Positions 1-12,400 of a DNA stretch of 64,000 bases are shown here, one piece after another (positions within the stretch are counted from its first letter, which is position 1; every line of letters begins with the position of its first letter). Source of the DNA: Reticulascus tulasneorum (lineage: Eukaryota; Ascomycota; Sordariomycetes; Glomerellales; Reticulascaceae); assembly GCA_001557505.1 (NCBI GenBank), contig LSAX01000004.1, forward strand, positions 1,116,001-1,180,000, read 5' to 3'. The notes below the pieces were generated by a model. It saw only the letters and a program-made list of their open reading frames with translations. It ran no database searches and was not told where the DNA came from. Made by a program: the position numbers and the translations under genes.

Positions 1-996
1 GCTGAAATAACGGTTTAAGTCCGACTTACAAAAAGATGGAGCAGTCGGGGATCGAGTAGCACCAAGCGCAGCATAGAGTCCTACTCTCATCGTCAAGAGG
101 GTATTGAATTGTCTGGCTGTAGGTGCCAAACAATCTCCCTGGAGCACCAAACGTATAAAGTAGGTTACGGGCGACCAGACTAACGCATTGCGGTGGCGCG
201 GTAACAGTTCGGACGGCCGTCTCAGTGGCCCCGACAGTAGTCACAGTCGCCGTGAGCGTCGTTGTTTCCCCTGTCGTAGTTATGCTGACCGTGGACACAG
301 TGGTAGGGACGCTGACTGTGACGGGAGAGACGGTCTCGGTCTCGGTTTCGGTAACAGTTGTCAACGGTGCTGCTGCCGTGACTGTCGAAGCCGTTGCCCC
401 GATGCAGAGACAGGCACTCGAGTACTTGGCGGAACCAGAGCATGCGGATGCATAGGCGGGAATGAGCGAGGGGATTTCCGTCGCTTGCCGTTTGGCCACG
501 GGTGCAAGGGTCGTCCGCGTAATACTGGTGAAGCTAGTGTAGGTCTGAAGGTTTTATAGAGCAGTCAGTAACAGTTCATTGTTAAATGCACACATAGCCA
601 AGAAAGAAACAAAGAGAGTGGATTGCCACATACGCGAGATTCAACTTCCGTCGCCGTCACGATGACCAGGCGAGATTCCGTCACGAGAAGATAGACGGTT
701 GGCGTTTCCGTCACAGTTTCCGTCTCTGTCTCGGTTACCGTACTATAACGAGCACACAACGGTTAGGGAATAGGCTCGACAGTTGTTACTCTGAATCTTG
801 GGTGGAAAGGAGGCACTCACGAGGTAGCGGGCGTCACCGTCGTCTTCAGGTAAGAGAAGCAGTCATCAAGCCCAAACCTCGTCGCGCGCTGAGTTGCACG
901 AACGGCGCGAAGGCAGTTATTGGCATTACAGTCCGTTGTGACGGCCAGGGACAAGCCAGAGAGGGCTGCCGCAGCCACGAGAACTGATTTCATCAT
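1..996 (-). CDS. Secreted Thr/Val-rich protein with C-terminal cysteine segment (3' end may lie outside the window)
   Basis: Hand-spliced exons are 996-821, 742-634 and 544 down to about 30, with GTGAGT and GTATGT donors and phases that agree. The start ATG at 996 opens a clear signal peptide (Met-Met-Lys, then an Ala/Leu-rich core up to about residue 19). The middle is a low-complexity Thr/Val/Glu region (repeats of TVTETET type), typical of O-glycosylated fungal cell-wall or extracellular proteins. The C-terminal part has a CCxxCYxxPDC-type cluster resembling the cysteine signature of PAN/apple-like fungal proteins. A stop follows at 28-26 (267 residues in that model), but a perfect GTAAGT donor at 29 overlaps it, so the last exon may continue beyond position 1. 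Function is unknown; a cell-surface role is inferred only from composition. Confidence 0.7.
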
Positions 997-1074
997 TCTG
1001 AGAGATTTTTGCTTTCGTTCAGATACTGCTCGGTGATTCTGACTTCGTCATAGAAGCTGCGGCACTGGCTTCGT

Positions 1075-1081
1075 ATTTATA
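1075..1081 (-). promoter_or_regulatory. TATA-like element upstream of the secreted protein gene
   Basis: The minus strand reads TATAAAT about 80 bases before the ATG at 996, a plausible core promoter spacing for a highly expressed fungal gene. No other element was identified. Confidence 0.35.
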
Positions 1082-1153
1082 AACCCGATAACTCTTATCA
1101 TGAACGTGCGGACTGCGTAGTACCCGGAAGACTAATGTAAAACTGGCGCGCCC

Positions 1154-1200
1154 CTTCAGCCCTGCACTGTTCAGCCCTGCATTGTTCAGCCCTGCATTGT
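1154..1200. repeat. Three-copy 15-bp tandem repeat
   Basis: Three consecutive copies of a 15-base unit, GTTCAGCCCTGCATT or a one- to two-base variant of it, stand head to tail. It lies in non-coding sequence about 160 bases upstream of the secreted-protein start codon, so it sits in that gene's probable promoter. Confidence 0.8.
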
Positions 1201-1803
1201 AACTTAGCTTTACTAGGCGACGATTGTCTGCTGTGGCGTCGAGCCAGAGCATCCAAATCACGCCCTAATTACCATGTTGGGCACTAGTTGACACAACGTA
1301 GCATCCGTACAAAGACAGGGTATCCGTCTAGGATAGCCAACCACCGTGAGACCCTGCTGTGTCTAGGAGCATGCTTGTGTCCCTTGCGACTTCATGGTCT
1401 TTGTCGATTCTTTGCTGAGGACCAGGAGAGACATTCGCATTACTCACGAGCACCAACTATCGTCTTGGCTCCAATTGTTAGGTAGTTAGATGAGTTTTGT
1501 GTTTAAAATAACCCCGGAGTTTCTTATATTTCGCACCATGGCTATTCGTGGCGTTGCCAAGCAAACCAAGCGTGCCGCTAACTACGATGTAGCCAGAAGC
1601 GATGTGACGGCAAATGAGGCACTATTGATTTGGCTATCCTGCTAACAACTCTGAGGTATTCTGTGGAACTTTAGTTCTTCTCTTGTTACGGGCCAGCCGC
1701 CATTGGTCCACTACCATGCTGAAAGCCAAAAACAGAAAATTTGAACTTGAAGTCAGCAGTCGGCTGTGTTTGTATGCAGCCATAAGTAACACGTAGTATT
1801 GTA

Positions 1804-1807
<4 letters not shown>

Positions 1808-1843
<36 letters not shown>
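1808..1843. repeat. (CAG)12 trinucleotide microsatellite
   Basis: Twelve uninterrupted CAG units. On the minus strand this would encode poly-Leu in a 74-codon frame that has no other coding signs, so I treat it as a simple repeat in intergenic DNA. Confidence 0.9.
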
Positions 1844-1844
<1 letters not shown>

Positions 1845-2172
1845 TCAAGACTCATCAAAGAGAAACTGTGGGCGCCTCCATTTGACGCCTAAGCTGCTGG
1901 TTTATAAAACGCCATTAATGGGGTTCACCTGTATTACCTCCATAACGAATTCCAGGACGTGCTGAAATACCAGCCCGCAGGCATACAAGCCTGAAATCCA
2001 AGATGTTTGATTCGATTCCCAATAAGCGGTGTGCCATGCACTTCGGCCATACAAGAGAAGCCCGGATACTTTGGGGGTCAACGGCATACTGGCCGCATGC
2101 CAGCGGCCAAATGCCGTACCGCAATTCAATCAGCAAGGAAGGTTGATGATCCCTTAAACAATTCCCACATCT

Positions 2173-3982
2173 CTAGCCTTCGGAGGGAGCGACTGGGCGC
2201 CCAGCGTCTACGATAATTTGTTCATCGATCCTCTTCTCGATGTCGCCGTACTCGAGACGCTTCCAGGTGGTTATTCGACCTTCCTTGCTGTCAACTTCGA
2301 ACATCCTTATTCGCCGGTGGAATTCGCCGTAGTTAGCGTAGCCGCCAAACCCGGAACCACCTGCATAGCACATCCAGAGCGCTGGCTTCTGCTTGTCATC
2401 CGTAGAGAGCGCACAGTAGTCATTGACATGGTCACTAATACGATTAGAACTGGGTTGGTGTGATCAAAATGGGAGCACTTACTGTCCACAGCTGACCATG
2501 ACAACTCCTTCCTCAACAAGGGCGTCTCGGAAGCCGGAGTTGAAATTTGGCGCCGTAACGCCTTCCTTCCAATCTCCTTTGTAATACAGACTCTTGTCCC
2601 GGTATTCGGGCAGAGGGATGTGGATGAATGCTAAGTCCATATGCAAGTAAGTGTACTCATGATGCTTCTTCTTCAATCCCGCAGCAGTGTCCTTGAACCA
2701 CTCAATCTGGTTTGGCTTGATCCAGTCATAGCCGTGGTACTTGCGCTCATCCGGCGAGTAGGAATGGGAATCGAGCAAGTAAATCGTAATCGCGGAATGG
2801 TCTGACTTTCCGTGTGCGAGGACTTCAATATAATAGTTGCCTACACCATCGATTTCTTCTGGCCCAGCCTTTGATAGCGAGTACGGCAGGGACTCGATGA
2901 TGGACATTTGAGCTCCTCGCGGCAATGACTTTTCATCGTCATGATTACCGAAGATCGACACGTATGGTATCTTGTGCTTAATCAGAATTTGCGCGTATTT
3001 GAATATAGCCTATCATTATTAGTCGTAGAGCAGTCCGATACATGAGATGATACATACCGACTGCGCGTCTGGTGCTGTGTCGCCATTTACCTGGTCTCCG
3101 CTGAGTACAACGAGATCGGGTTTCTCTTCGTCCAGCATTCTCGTCACGAATTCCAGCGTTCGGGGATCCGCCTCGCAAGGCCCTCCGTTATAACTATCCG
3201 GTACAGCATCTCGGCATTTGCCTACGCCAGTGCTGAGATGGAGGTCGGCAATCTGCATAATCTTGAACCTGCCATTATCAGGGATTCGGGGCTGCGGCCT
3301 CGCGGGTTCGCGTTGGGTCCCGCGGCGCACGGTGAGATGGGAAGCCGGTATTTCATTGCCATTGTCAACAAGAAGCGGTGTCCCAATCACTTGCCAGCCA
3401 TCCCGTGCTTCCACTGCGTCATCGCCGAAGAGAACATCGACCGCTGTGATGGCTTTCTTAGAGTCGCTTGCTTTCTGATTGGATGTCCGCTTCACCCAGA
3501 GACCGCCAGGTCGAGACTCCCACCTCTCATCGGCCTCGCCTTTCACTCCGGTCGTAGGGTCGAGCCGACCGACCGAGACATCCATAACAATCTTGTCCTC
3601 GGGCTTGAGCTCCTCCTCCTTCTTGCGAGCCACATGAACGTATGCGCTCGACATCCAGGCCTTGCCTAGGTATAAGTCCCTCTCGATCCGATGCCATTTG
3701 TCCGTGTCTAGATTGCATGACGAGAAAATGTTGGCTGTGGAGCATTTGGTGATGGTAATATCGGTGACGATTAAGCCATGGTGATGCTGCGGCATATACC
3801 CGTGTATGGCTTTGGGAAGGACACGAAAATTTCGATCGAGCAAGAATATGACGAGGAAGGTAAAAGCTGTCGCAGTCGTGAGCTGGACGAGAGTCCGGAC
3901 CTGAGGTCGCGCGATGGCAAGTCAGTCGAGGGGATCCGAAAACTCTTAGAGGGCAGTCTGTACTCACAATGCGTCGCGTCAT
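2173..3982 (-). CDS. DCR2: DCR2-like calcineurin-type metallophosphatase
   Basis: Four exons (3982-3968, 3900-3058, 3009-2483, 2434-2173) join in phase to give 548 residues, close to the usual size of fungal Dcr2. The first exon is only five codons. The second opens with a hydrophobic segment (about residues 8-25) that is probably a membrane anchor. Metallophosphoesterase motifs appear in order: IADLHLS (Asp about 224, His 226), LSGDQVNGD (Asp about 274), FGNHDDE at the start of exon 3, and GHDHVND spanning the exon 3/4 junction. These are the metal ligands of the calcineurin-like fold. In yeast Dcr2 is a dosage-dependent regulator of cell-cycle start and dephosphorylates Ire1 to damp the unfolded protein response; the same role here is inferred from family. 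All key residues are present and the gene looks functional. Confidence 0.93.
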
Positions 3983-5809
3983 ATTGTCGGAGCTAGAATG
4001 TGTCGGCGTGCAGCCAGAGAAACCATCTATCTAGACGCGGAAGCGACTTCGAAAGCAAGATTGAAGGTGCAAATGTGTCCAGGAAAGAAATCGACCCTCA
4101 AGGAGTCTTGATGGCGCTAGATTCTAGCCCATATCATGGCCGGAGTGCTCTCTCCAGAGTTATAAGCAGTAAGAGAGGTACCGAGGTAACTGAGTGGGCG
4201 TGTGTGACAACTACAATAGGCGTATGAGGATTTGATGCTGATGGATGGCAGCACCAAGGCATCAATCTTCAGGGAGCAAAAAGTGTATTTGACGGAAGAT
4301 TCCACGAAGGTGGAGCTGGAACGAGAATCTGGGGTAGCAATGCCATCTGCAATTGTTTCCGTCTTTGGGCCGTCTGGTACGTACCTTTCTACTGCAGGAA
4401 AGGTTTGCACGTGAGCCAGCCGCCAGCAGGTGGTCGCCTCCATCGATGTGCTCGACTCAACCCTCCAATTCAGCCTTTTGATCTCTTGACGATCATACAA
4501 CTTGTCGGTCGCAACCTAATCAACTAGTAGTCTATCGACTGACGCGTGAAGAGATTGTCATTCACCTCTACTATCGGCTAAGTGTGGCGCTATCTATCAT
4601 TAAAACTCTCTTCATCTGGAATCCGTACCTCGCTCATTGAGTGCTTGAGGGGATCAATTAGCACCATTGGCATGGGAGCGAGTATGGCGCATGCCACTTC
4701 ACAGGGCAAAATACTAATACTGTTGGACGGAGAGTGTCGGTATTCCCAGAGACACAGACATGCGCAATAGTTCTGCGCTATTGAGGCTTGTTGGGCCGTC
4801 CCTCGAAGCCATATCCGCAGGCGCATATATGAAGGTCAGGAATGCAGCAGCTCACGGTTGTTTTCTATCATGGCGTTGTGCTCGACGTTCTTCTTATGAA
4901 TACTTAGTGTTATGCAGTCTGTTTGAGCTTGGATGGTTACCTATTGAAGATATCATGCGGCTCATTCTCAAATAGTGCATACGATTTGAAGAGACCGGAG
5001 CACGTCGATTGCTATCTTCGGACGACCTGGTATGACTCTTTGCGTACTCCGAAGCAATATGATGACACTTTCAAGATGTTCAACATCTTGGGAAGAATGC
5101 CTATCAAACGTAGAAGGGCTCTGGGCAAACCTCAGAGCGGTTTCTTGAGATATGTCACAGCACGACGTGGCGCAAAGACCGAGGCGGAGCAGGGAGCGGA
5201 GCGCAATATGCAGAAGCTAGTAGAACTCTGGAGAGACTGGCTCAAAGGATCACCAAACCGTATAACACTGGAGGCCATTGTGTTCTTTCTTCTTGCACAT
5301 GTGATTGCAAAGAGAGTCGCAAATGAGATCCTGTTTAGGTTGATGCAACCAGTAGGCGCTTGAATGCATAGTTATGATCAGACGAAAAGCCTTGAACCTG
5401 CATTCTTGCATTCAAGAACCATCTAAATAGAGAATACCCTGTTGCAGGAACTGCATTCCATCTGTCTTCTAGTATGAAGAAGTGTACTACGTAGTAAGTA
5501 GTAGGATAGGAGAAATGCTTGGTGCCACTTATCCAGCCAATGCAGGTACAAATGATGGTCTGTGCACGATTTGTCGTCCTGCTAACTAAAGGAGCCACCA
5601 CAATGCCGCGAGCCTCACCAAAAATCGTCATATCCCCTTGCAAACCTTCTCAAAGAAACCAAGCTCTCCATCGACCTTGCAACATCGATCCATCCAGCTT
5701 CGCACCTCTCAATTGTTCATGCGTGCCGACTCATAATTTCGCTGCATTATTCTACATCCTCCACCCCGATTTCGTCCTCAAGTCGAGTGATTGACGCGCT
5801 ACCGCCAAG
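3983..5809. other. Intergenic region with only weak open frames
   Basis: This 1.8 kb separates the divergent phosphatase and SAP-protein genes and presumably carries both promoters. Short frames occur on both strands (for example 4232-4414 plus and 4117-4500 minus) but lack start context, recognised domains or splicing signals that would extend them. Confidence 0.45.
4923..5363 (+). CDS. Possible hypothetical protein fragment, low support
   Basis: An open frame of about 146 codons is the best coding candidate here. It is rich in charged residues, ends with a hydrophobic helix (about 20 residues around 5270-5320), and has no in-frame ATG until well inside, so it would need an upstream exon I could not find. 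I recognise no family. It may be a chance open frame or a decayed gene. Confidence 0.2.
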   Translation: MSLDGYLLKISCGSFSNSAYDLKRPEHVDCYLRTTWYDSLRTPKQYDDTFKMFNILGRMPIKRRRALGKPQSGFLRYVTARRGAKTEAEQGAERNMQKLVELWRDWLKGSPNRITLEAIVFFLLAHVIAKRVANEILFRLMQPVGA

Positions 5810-6686
5810 ATGGCAGACTACGGCTCCATGAAGGTCCCCGAGCTCAAGAAGCTCCTGCAAGAGAAGAGTCTTCCTGTCACTGGCAACAAGGCCGACCTCA
5901 TTGCGCGCCTGCAAGAAGATGACAAGAAATCCGCACCTGGTATGTCATTTCCCCACTACCTAGTTACAAGCTGCACAGGAGCAGTTTGCGCCGAAGCGCA
6001 CGCCCTTCGGTTTGCTGGTTTCATTACTAACTCATGCATCTGCAGCCGCAGAAGACGAAATCGACTATAGCGATGACGAGCCTGCCCCGGCCGCCGAGCC
6101 TGCGGAGGCAACGAAGACAGTGGCAGCTACTTCGGCCGCTCCAGCCGCTGCACCCGCCACCGAAACCGTCGCTGCGACTACGGAGACCACCTCAGCAGAC
6201 GCGCCAGCTGAAGCGTCAGCCGACAAGGCAGAGGAAGAAGCTCCAAAGGAAGATTTCGCTCTTCACCTCACTAAAACCGACGCCTCAGAAGAAGCCCGCA
6301 AGCGCGCCGAACGAGCTAAGCGCTTCGGCCTGGTCGAGGAGGACTCTGAGCTCAAGGCCAAGACAGAGCGCGCGAAGCGCTTTGGCATCGATGACAAGGA
6401 GCTCGGCGGCCTAGACTCCGCGCTTCCTGAACGGCCGTTGAAAAGAGGACGCGGCGGCGTTGATGATGGAGGAAATGCAAAGCGGCAAAGCGTGGAGCGA
6501 CAGACTGGACGGCGGGAGGTTAGGGGTCGGGGACGTGGGAGGAGGGGCGGCGGTGGTGGAGGAGGTGGAGACGGCAGCGGTCGAGCTCCTAAGGGGGAAG
6601 GCGACGGCGGCGCCAGGAAAAGCGCTGCTGTCGATCCTGCAGAGAAAGCGAAGCTGGAAGCCCGGGCAAAACGATTTGCAGCTTAG
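5810..6686 (+). CDS. SAP-domain RNA/DNA-binding protein, Tho1/SARNP-like
   Basis: Two exons, 5810-5939 and 6046-6686, are joined by a GTATGT...CTGCAG intron with a CTAAC branch site, giving 256 residues. Residues about 4-38 form a SAP motif (MKVPELKKLLQEKSL then TGNKADLIARL), a helix-extended-helix that binds nucleic acid. A long Ala/Glu/Pro/Thr acidic linker follows, then two copies of a (K/R)AERAKRFG element, as in yeast Tho1 and human SARNP/CIP29, then an Arg/Gly-rich tract (RGRGRGRRGG) and a third AKRF element at the very C-terminus. Tho1 proteins act in mRNP assembly and export with the TREX complex; that role is inferred from domain order. The start ATG follows CCAAG, a good fungal context. 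Confidence 0.88.
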
Positions 6687-9030
6687 TAGGCTGCACGCAC
6701 GATGGGATCACTCTAAAAATGGGGGTTGGTGGTATGCGATGACAGTCATATGCTCTTTACTACGTGGAAGAGAGATGGCGTTCAGGATTCCCAGCACAAA
6801 ATCGAAAAGCAAGACTGCGAGGGAGCGGGTTTACCAAGTTGGTCAGTTGGTTCAATCACGCAGGATGGAAGCACGAGGGTCTATTGGCGAGGGAAACTTG
6901 TGCTTGGGCAAGAGCTATGATGGTATTACAATAGATTTGAGGGAATAAGATTACGTGTCCTTCACTCCATATCGTCAAGCATTGCTCTCCATTGTAGTGG
7001 CCGAAATGGAGTCGATGATGTCACGAATAACTCTCCCTTCGGTTCGACGCGCTTTGTGATACCGTGTCTGCTGTCTATCAGCTTAAGGCCCACCCTATTC
7101 GGCCTAGAAACGCCTTATATTGCATCGACGAGCCCAATGGGAGCTGCAGACCTGAAGCGAGATAGCGTTTCGCATGATGCAAGCTGAGTTGCAAGAATGA
7201 ACCGTCACAGTCCAATGGGCAGCGGCCGAGTAGGGAATTAAGGGTAGTTGAAGAACGTATATGCAGCCAGAGTCACAATATGCAGCGCAGGGTATGATCG
7301 ATTTGATCGCGATCAATAATGATCGGCGGCATCTGATTTATTGAAACCCCGTAGGGAAGTGGTGTGAACTAACACTTCATGTGCTTGTTTGGCCAGTTGT
7401 GCTATCTGACTTACGGCCTTCGGCAGTCTTCATCATGCCACGCCTTCATCGCGGACGAAATGTGAGCCAGGCGGACCGCATAACAAGACCACGCGGGTCA
7501 CATGTGGACCATCTGGGAGACCTATTGGCGGCCGTCAAGGGGCGGCCTGTCCATCGTGAAGCAGTGTCTGTGGCATCGGTATCCAAAGAGACTTGGTCTG
7601 GACCCGAGGGGTCTCATATACCCTCTCTATCAGCGCTTGACTGGACCTCGACGGAAACTTACATCGAGTGTTGGTAAGACGTAGAAGTCCGTGACAAGTT
7701 GATAGCCCCTGACTGGACAGGTCGCATCATTCAGCCATCGCAGATTCCCACTCCGAGCGATCCAGAATAAGCCGAACCATGAATAGCATCATAACCCATG
7801 TTCCCTGCCCATAGCCACTTGACTGTGGAGAGCTCACGGCGCGGGTCGCTCCTAGATGACCAAGACGCCAACGAGATAAGACGAGGAGGAATCGAAAGAG
7901 GAATCCCGAATCCTTGACCCCTAAGTGGGCCAGACACTGTCAGCTCCCTCGCTCCAAGCCTGGAATGCCAGAAATCTAACAGCAAGACGCTGACATTGGA
8001 CAGAGACCTCGGAGTACGTCGTTGACATAGGAGCGTCGAAGACGGACACACCCCCAACATCCGTTCAGAAAGTAAGCGACATGCTCTCAACCTGCTACGC
8101 GAAAACGCGATTCGTCGCTGTGTAACTGGTCCGCGCTCCACTAAGAGTGCGCCATGGGCTTCCTAGCCATGAAGTTGAGCATCATCTTCCGCCGCTGGGC
8201 GGACTGGTTGGTGGCGATGCTGCGCCGTGTCCGCACGACCAAGCCCTATGGGCGAGACTAGCATTAGCCCGGATGACGATAAACCTCGTGCGAAAAAGGG
8301 TAAGGGGAGTTTTTGCGAAGTGGACAATGTATTCTCAGCACGGCCGGATTGGAGACCCAGGGGGGGAGAGAGAGGGAGAGAAGGAGCAACTTTTGAGGCA
8401 AGTTGACAACGCATCGAAGAGCCTGCAAAGCTGACAGCCGCAGATGATCTAACATGTCTCAGCACAGCTCAGCCTTCCAGGAGCGGCGTAAGGAAAGCCG
8501 TTGAGGCCCTAAGGGGCGGAAAGCCGCTAGCTGTGCTTTGGTGTCTTCGCTAGGGCAAGAGCCTGGACTGTTTTGGCGGCCTGTTGGGGGCTACTCTGAG
8601 GGCTGGGGGCTCAATCCGGCGCGCTAATCTCGCCTCGTGATAGAACATCTTCATGCCAGCCACACCTGGAAATACACTGGCAACCCCCCGGTTAGACCGG
8701 TAGCTACATCACCCAGACTACACTGAAGTGCTTGTCTGAATGGGAGCAAGCGTGCTGCATTGCACTTGGACATCAAGAGAAGATGTTATTGTACATGCTT
8801 CTTGAAAATAGGTGCACAAAATGGAACAAGATGCTGTATGAACACACTGTCCACGGGAGGTCGGCAAATACAGTGCCGTTTCTTGTACGAAGGATGCGTC
8901 GTGTAACCTCAATCAGTGCTTGTTGAGGAGATCACATGCTACAAAAAATGACTAACCTTCTATTCTACGATTGACATCCTCTGAAGCCTCACTTTCCACG
9001 CCTAAACTTCCACGCCAACATTCAATCAAT
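6687..9030. other. Intergenic region without a supported gene
   Basis: About 2.3 kb between two plus-strand genes. Several frames of 60-160 codons exist on both strands (such as 7381-7677 plus and 7731-8141 minus), but none shows a domain, signal peptide or phase-consistent intron. A purine-rich run lies near 8360-8395. Confidence 0.45.
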
Positions 9031-9414
9031 ATGGCTAGCTTTAACCTCTGGCGACACTTCCTGCCACTCTCCATGGCTACTGGCCAGGCTCTCGGTGGGC
9101 TCATGCCATTCTGGAATCCGGCGGCAGCCATCCGTGCATTTGGCCTGCCCGAACGAATCGCGACATCTGAACCCGTACAAACAACCTTCCTACTTTACAG
9201 TTCGCGCTCGTCAATGGCTGGAGTGGCCATCTTGGTCTTTTATGCGAGGGGCCAACTCCGGGTTGTCGACACCCTGATGGCGTTACTATTCTACCCCTGC
9301 GCCGTGGATGCTTACGTCTGCTGGTTGGAAGGCGAGGTCGGGAAAGCTTGGTTTCGCGGATTGCTCGGACTCGTCGTTGGTGGATGGGGATGGTTAGGTC
9401 TCACAGCGGGCTGA
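9031..9414 (+). CDS. Small four-helix membrane protein, DUF4267-like
   Basis: A single exon of 127 residues starts at the ATG at 9031, preceded by a favourable A-rich context. Four hydrophobic stretches are spaced as in small fungal DUF4267-type membrane proteins: about residues 10-28, 52-70, 78-95 and 105-125, the last very Gly/Leu-rich. The motif FGLPER after the first helix is characteristic of this group as I know it. No enzymatic motif is visible and the function of the family is not established. Codon use and the absence of internal stops make this a credible gene. Confidence 0.75.
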   Translation: MASFNLWRHFLPLSMATGQALGGLMPFWNPAAAIRAFGLPERIATSEPVQTTFLLYSSRSSMAGVAILVFYARGQLRVVDTLMALLFYPCAVDAYVCWLEGEVGKAWFRGLLGLVVGGWGWLGLTAG

Positions 9415-12400
9415 GCGTCATGAGAGGATGTTGTATTCAGTACGACTACGTAGCAATCGCTTCCATCGAGGATCAAGCGGATATTTGATATTGGGGCGGA
9501 ATCCACTCATCCTTTGGATCTGCGTTTAACAGATCAATCCTTTCTACCTTAGTACATCTGAACGAAGGTCGTTGTGCCGCATGTGAAAAGGAGTCCCTTC
9601 AAGCAAAAAGAATGAAGGGCCGAGCAGCCCCCCAGGCCCGCCAAGACCGAGTCCCTCCACTGTGGTCCCTTCACACCATCTTGCCATCACGTTACCTTAA
9701 GACCATCCAGATTCGGCATCCTTGTGTCTCACGACCCAGGCCAATGGAAGCGCCGAAACCCTTGCTCACGAAAAGAGGGCCCCCCTGGTCGCGGGAGCTT
9801 TGGCGGCTACGATTGGAGCAACGACAGGGGAGATGGCGAGCTCGACATTGTGTCTTAGACATTTGACTGAGAACGATGCCCGCCCAAATGAGGGTACTCT
9901 GCGGAATCCATCGTGCCACTATCGCTTCTGCACGCTTTGTGCGCATCATCGCTGGTTTTCGATATCGATTGGCATTGTTGAGGCGGAACGCTTTGATGAG
10001 TTGTCCTTCTTCGCCATGCCTCGGAGTCAGCGACGTAGTTGCCTCACTGCTGGGCGCAGGTACCTTGTCTGTGCATGGAAAATGCAGGGCCTCCTGAACG
10101 AAATCTCAAGATCTGCGATTTGCATTGCAGCGCAAAGCCACAGATCGGGAACAGACCAACAGGTTTTGAGTGGGAATTCTCTTCTGCCTGGGCACCCGAG
10201 TGCCACGTCACCAGCCTCAGTTTTCCGTGATTCGCCCGGATTACGAAATGTAGTGTGGCGGAGTGCATGAGGCTTGCGGTACTTCAGACGGTTGCCTCAA
10301 ACGCCACAGGCGGACATTTTGCCAACCTGCATGTCTGGCAGGCATTCCGGGCGATTTTTGGCTCGGGTTGGGTGCATTGCGACGAAGCGTTTGCCATTGT
10401 TGGCTTTGGGCCCTGTTCCTATGTTTCTAGACGCGGCCAGCGCATAATAGTCGCCACGATCAACATGCAAGTTTCAGCTTCTCCGGTCTGTCTTCTGGCC
10501 TGCGATTTGATCATGTGCTCTCTGCAAATCCACTGCCGCAGGCCCAGCGACCCGTTGTTCTGTTGGATCGAAACTATCAATGCGGAAGAAGGCCTTGCGA
10601 GAGCAGATCTGCTTCTCTCATTGCTGGGTCGAGATTATCATGCTCGGCACGCCGGATCCTTGGCCTAGGAATGGGCCGATCCAGGCGGCCGATACTGGAG
10701 ATGCTATTCTTGTCGTATCTCGCCTGCAGAACCAAGGTCATGCCATTCACCTCTCAGAAGTGGCATGCAGCACGGCACGATGACGAAGATTAGAGCGATA
10801 TGGGCTCACGATATCAATTATCAAATGTCATATTTTGCGTTTCTTTTGCCATTCGTGCGGTACCACTGTGTATCAAGGTCTTTCCATGTAGGCCATGCAT
10901 CAAAGATGGAGACATCCGATCCACTCGGGGAGAAAGGCATGTGGAAGCCACAAACGGTCCGTTCGACGCGGGAGTAGGGAGCAGAACCACACAGTTGAGA
11001 GTAGTGTGCAGTAATCAGAGACTAGAATGAGCCCGGGCGCCGAGACCACCTCCTTTCTGTGAGGAGGAGACGTCAGAGAACTTATGATGTCCGCCTCTAA
11101 CGACAGTAGCCAAGGTGAAGTTGGATGATGGGATTGGTGAGAGACTGGTCCCGGGAGATGCGGGTAAGGAGAGACATTGCAAGGGGGGCGTTTTGAGGGC
11201 GGAACATGGCACAAACCAAATGCATGATTGGTCAAAAATGAGCCGGTGGTCGCCAATCAAAATTCGAAGAAGGGGTATACCCCCGCTCCTCTCAAGTTAT
11301 GAATTTCACCACGAGCGAATGGCAACGGCATGGTTCCCTGGATGCTCTCTAGTCCTGATTGCTCGAGGTCGGCGAAGTGGTTGGATCCTTTACGTTTGGA
11401 GGCGGGGGACGATAGGAGGAGAAGTGGCCTCGACATGAAGGTTTGAGGATATTGCGACCCCCATTCTCGTGAGGCGGGATGGGATGGGATGTCTGACTCG
11501 ACCTCATCTATTTCGACCTGTCCCAGCCTCTCGGTTCGTACGACACCCCCATCTAATTCATGCCACATTTGCGGGATGCCATGAGTAAGATGGGGGGCAT
11601 TTAATATGTCTGGCGATTATCGTTGCAACGGCCGTGTTCTCAACAAATCAACCTGGATCTCGGGCAAAGGATTGTTGGTTGCGGCTAGTTGGCTTTGGGT
11701 TTCCACTTCGGCCAGCTCGCGAAATGCCCATGGATTGTCCTGATCGCAGGGATAGGGGGGGCTGAGAGCTGATTTTCTAGGCCTGGGACGGCGGGCTGTT
11801 CTAAAAACATCTGGAGGCTCGGTCCCCTCGCTGGGTCTAGGTGCTCTGTATCCGTGACTACGATTTGCTCCCTCCAGGCTTTGACGGCTGGGAGCTGCAT
11901 GTGTGTTTAGCGTCCAGTCCGCCAGTCGTTGAGGTCCCACAGCTCTGGGCGGGCTTGGCTGGGTCTATCTGGTCACTGATCACGGGACGCCTTGCGGGAT
12001 TTCGACTTGCTCATCAAGAGCAAGTTCTTGAATCAACCCGCCCTGGCGGTTTCGAGTTTTCAGCAGCGTATAAAGACACCGAGCACATACATACCATAGC
12101 ACATCCATTAACCTGATGGATGTTCAAAAATGGAGGGGTGTTATCAAGCCAACCAAAGTAGCCCCAGGTGGGGTTTGGCTGGTTCCCCCTCCACACCATC
12201 CACTCGTTTCATCCCTTCTGACCCTCCAGGGTTGACCCCTTCGCGACATCCCAAACAAGCGCCAACCAGTAGCTGGAGCTGGTAGTAGTCCCGAAGATCA
12301 TCATGAAGGGTGTGGGTGGGCACCCAAGGGTGAGACATTGAGAGACACTGAGGAACCTAACCTCTCGGAGGGTGCAGAGTGAGACATGCAGCACGTCGTG

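Larger units (their letters stand above)
1000..2172. other. Intergenic region, two simple repeats, no supported gene
   Basis: Between the secreted protein gene and the 3' end of the phosphatase gene I see no coding sequence I can support. It holds a short tandem repeat near 1154 and a CAG run at 1808 (listed separately). A 35-codon ATG-started frame at 1538-1645 has a fair start context but no recognisable product. Confidence 0.5.

Noticed and set aside
1634..1858. Minus-strand frame with poly-Leu from the CAG run
   Set aside because: The hydrophobic stretch is a by-product of the microsatellite; the rest shows no coding signs.
1990..2030. Sequence resembling a tRNA B-box (GATTCGATTCC)
   Set aside because: No matching A-box, acceptor stem or anticodon arm could be folded around it.
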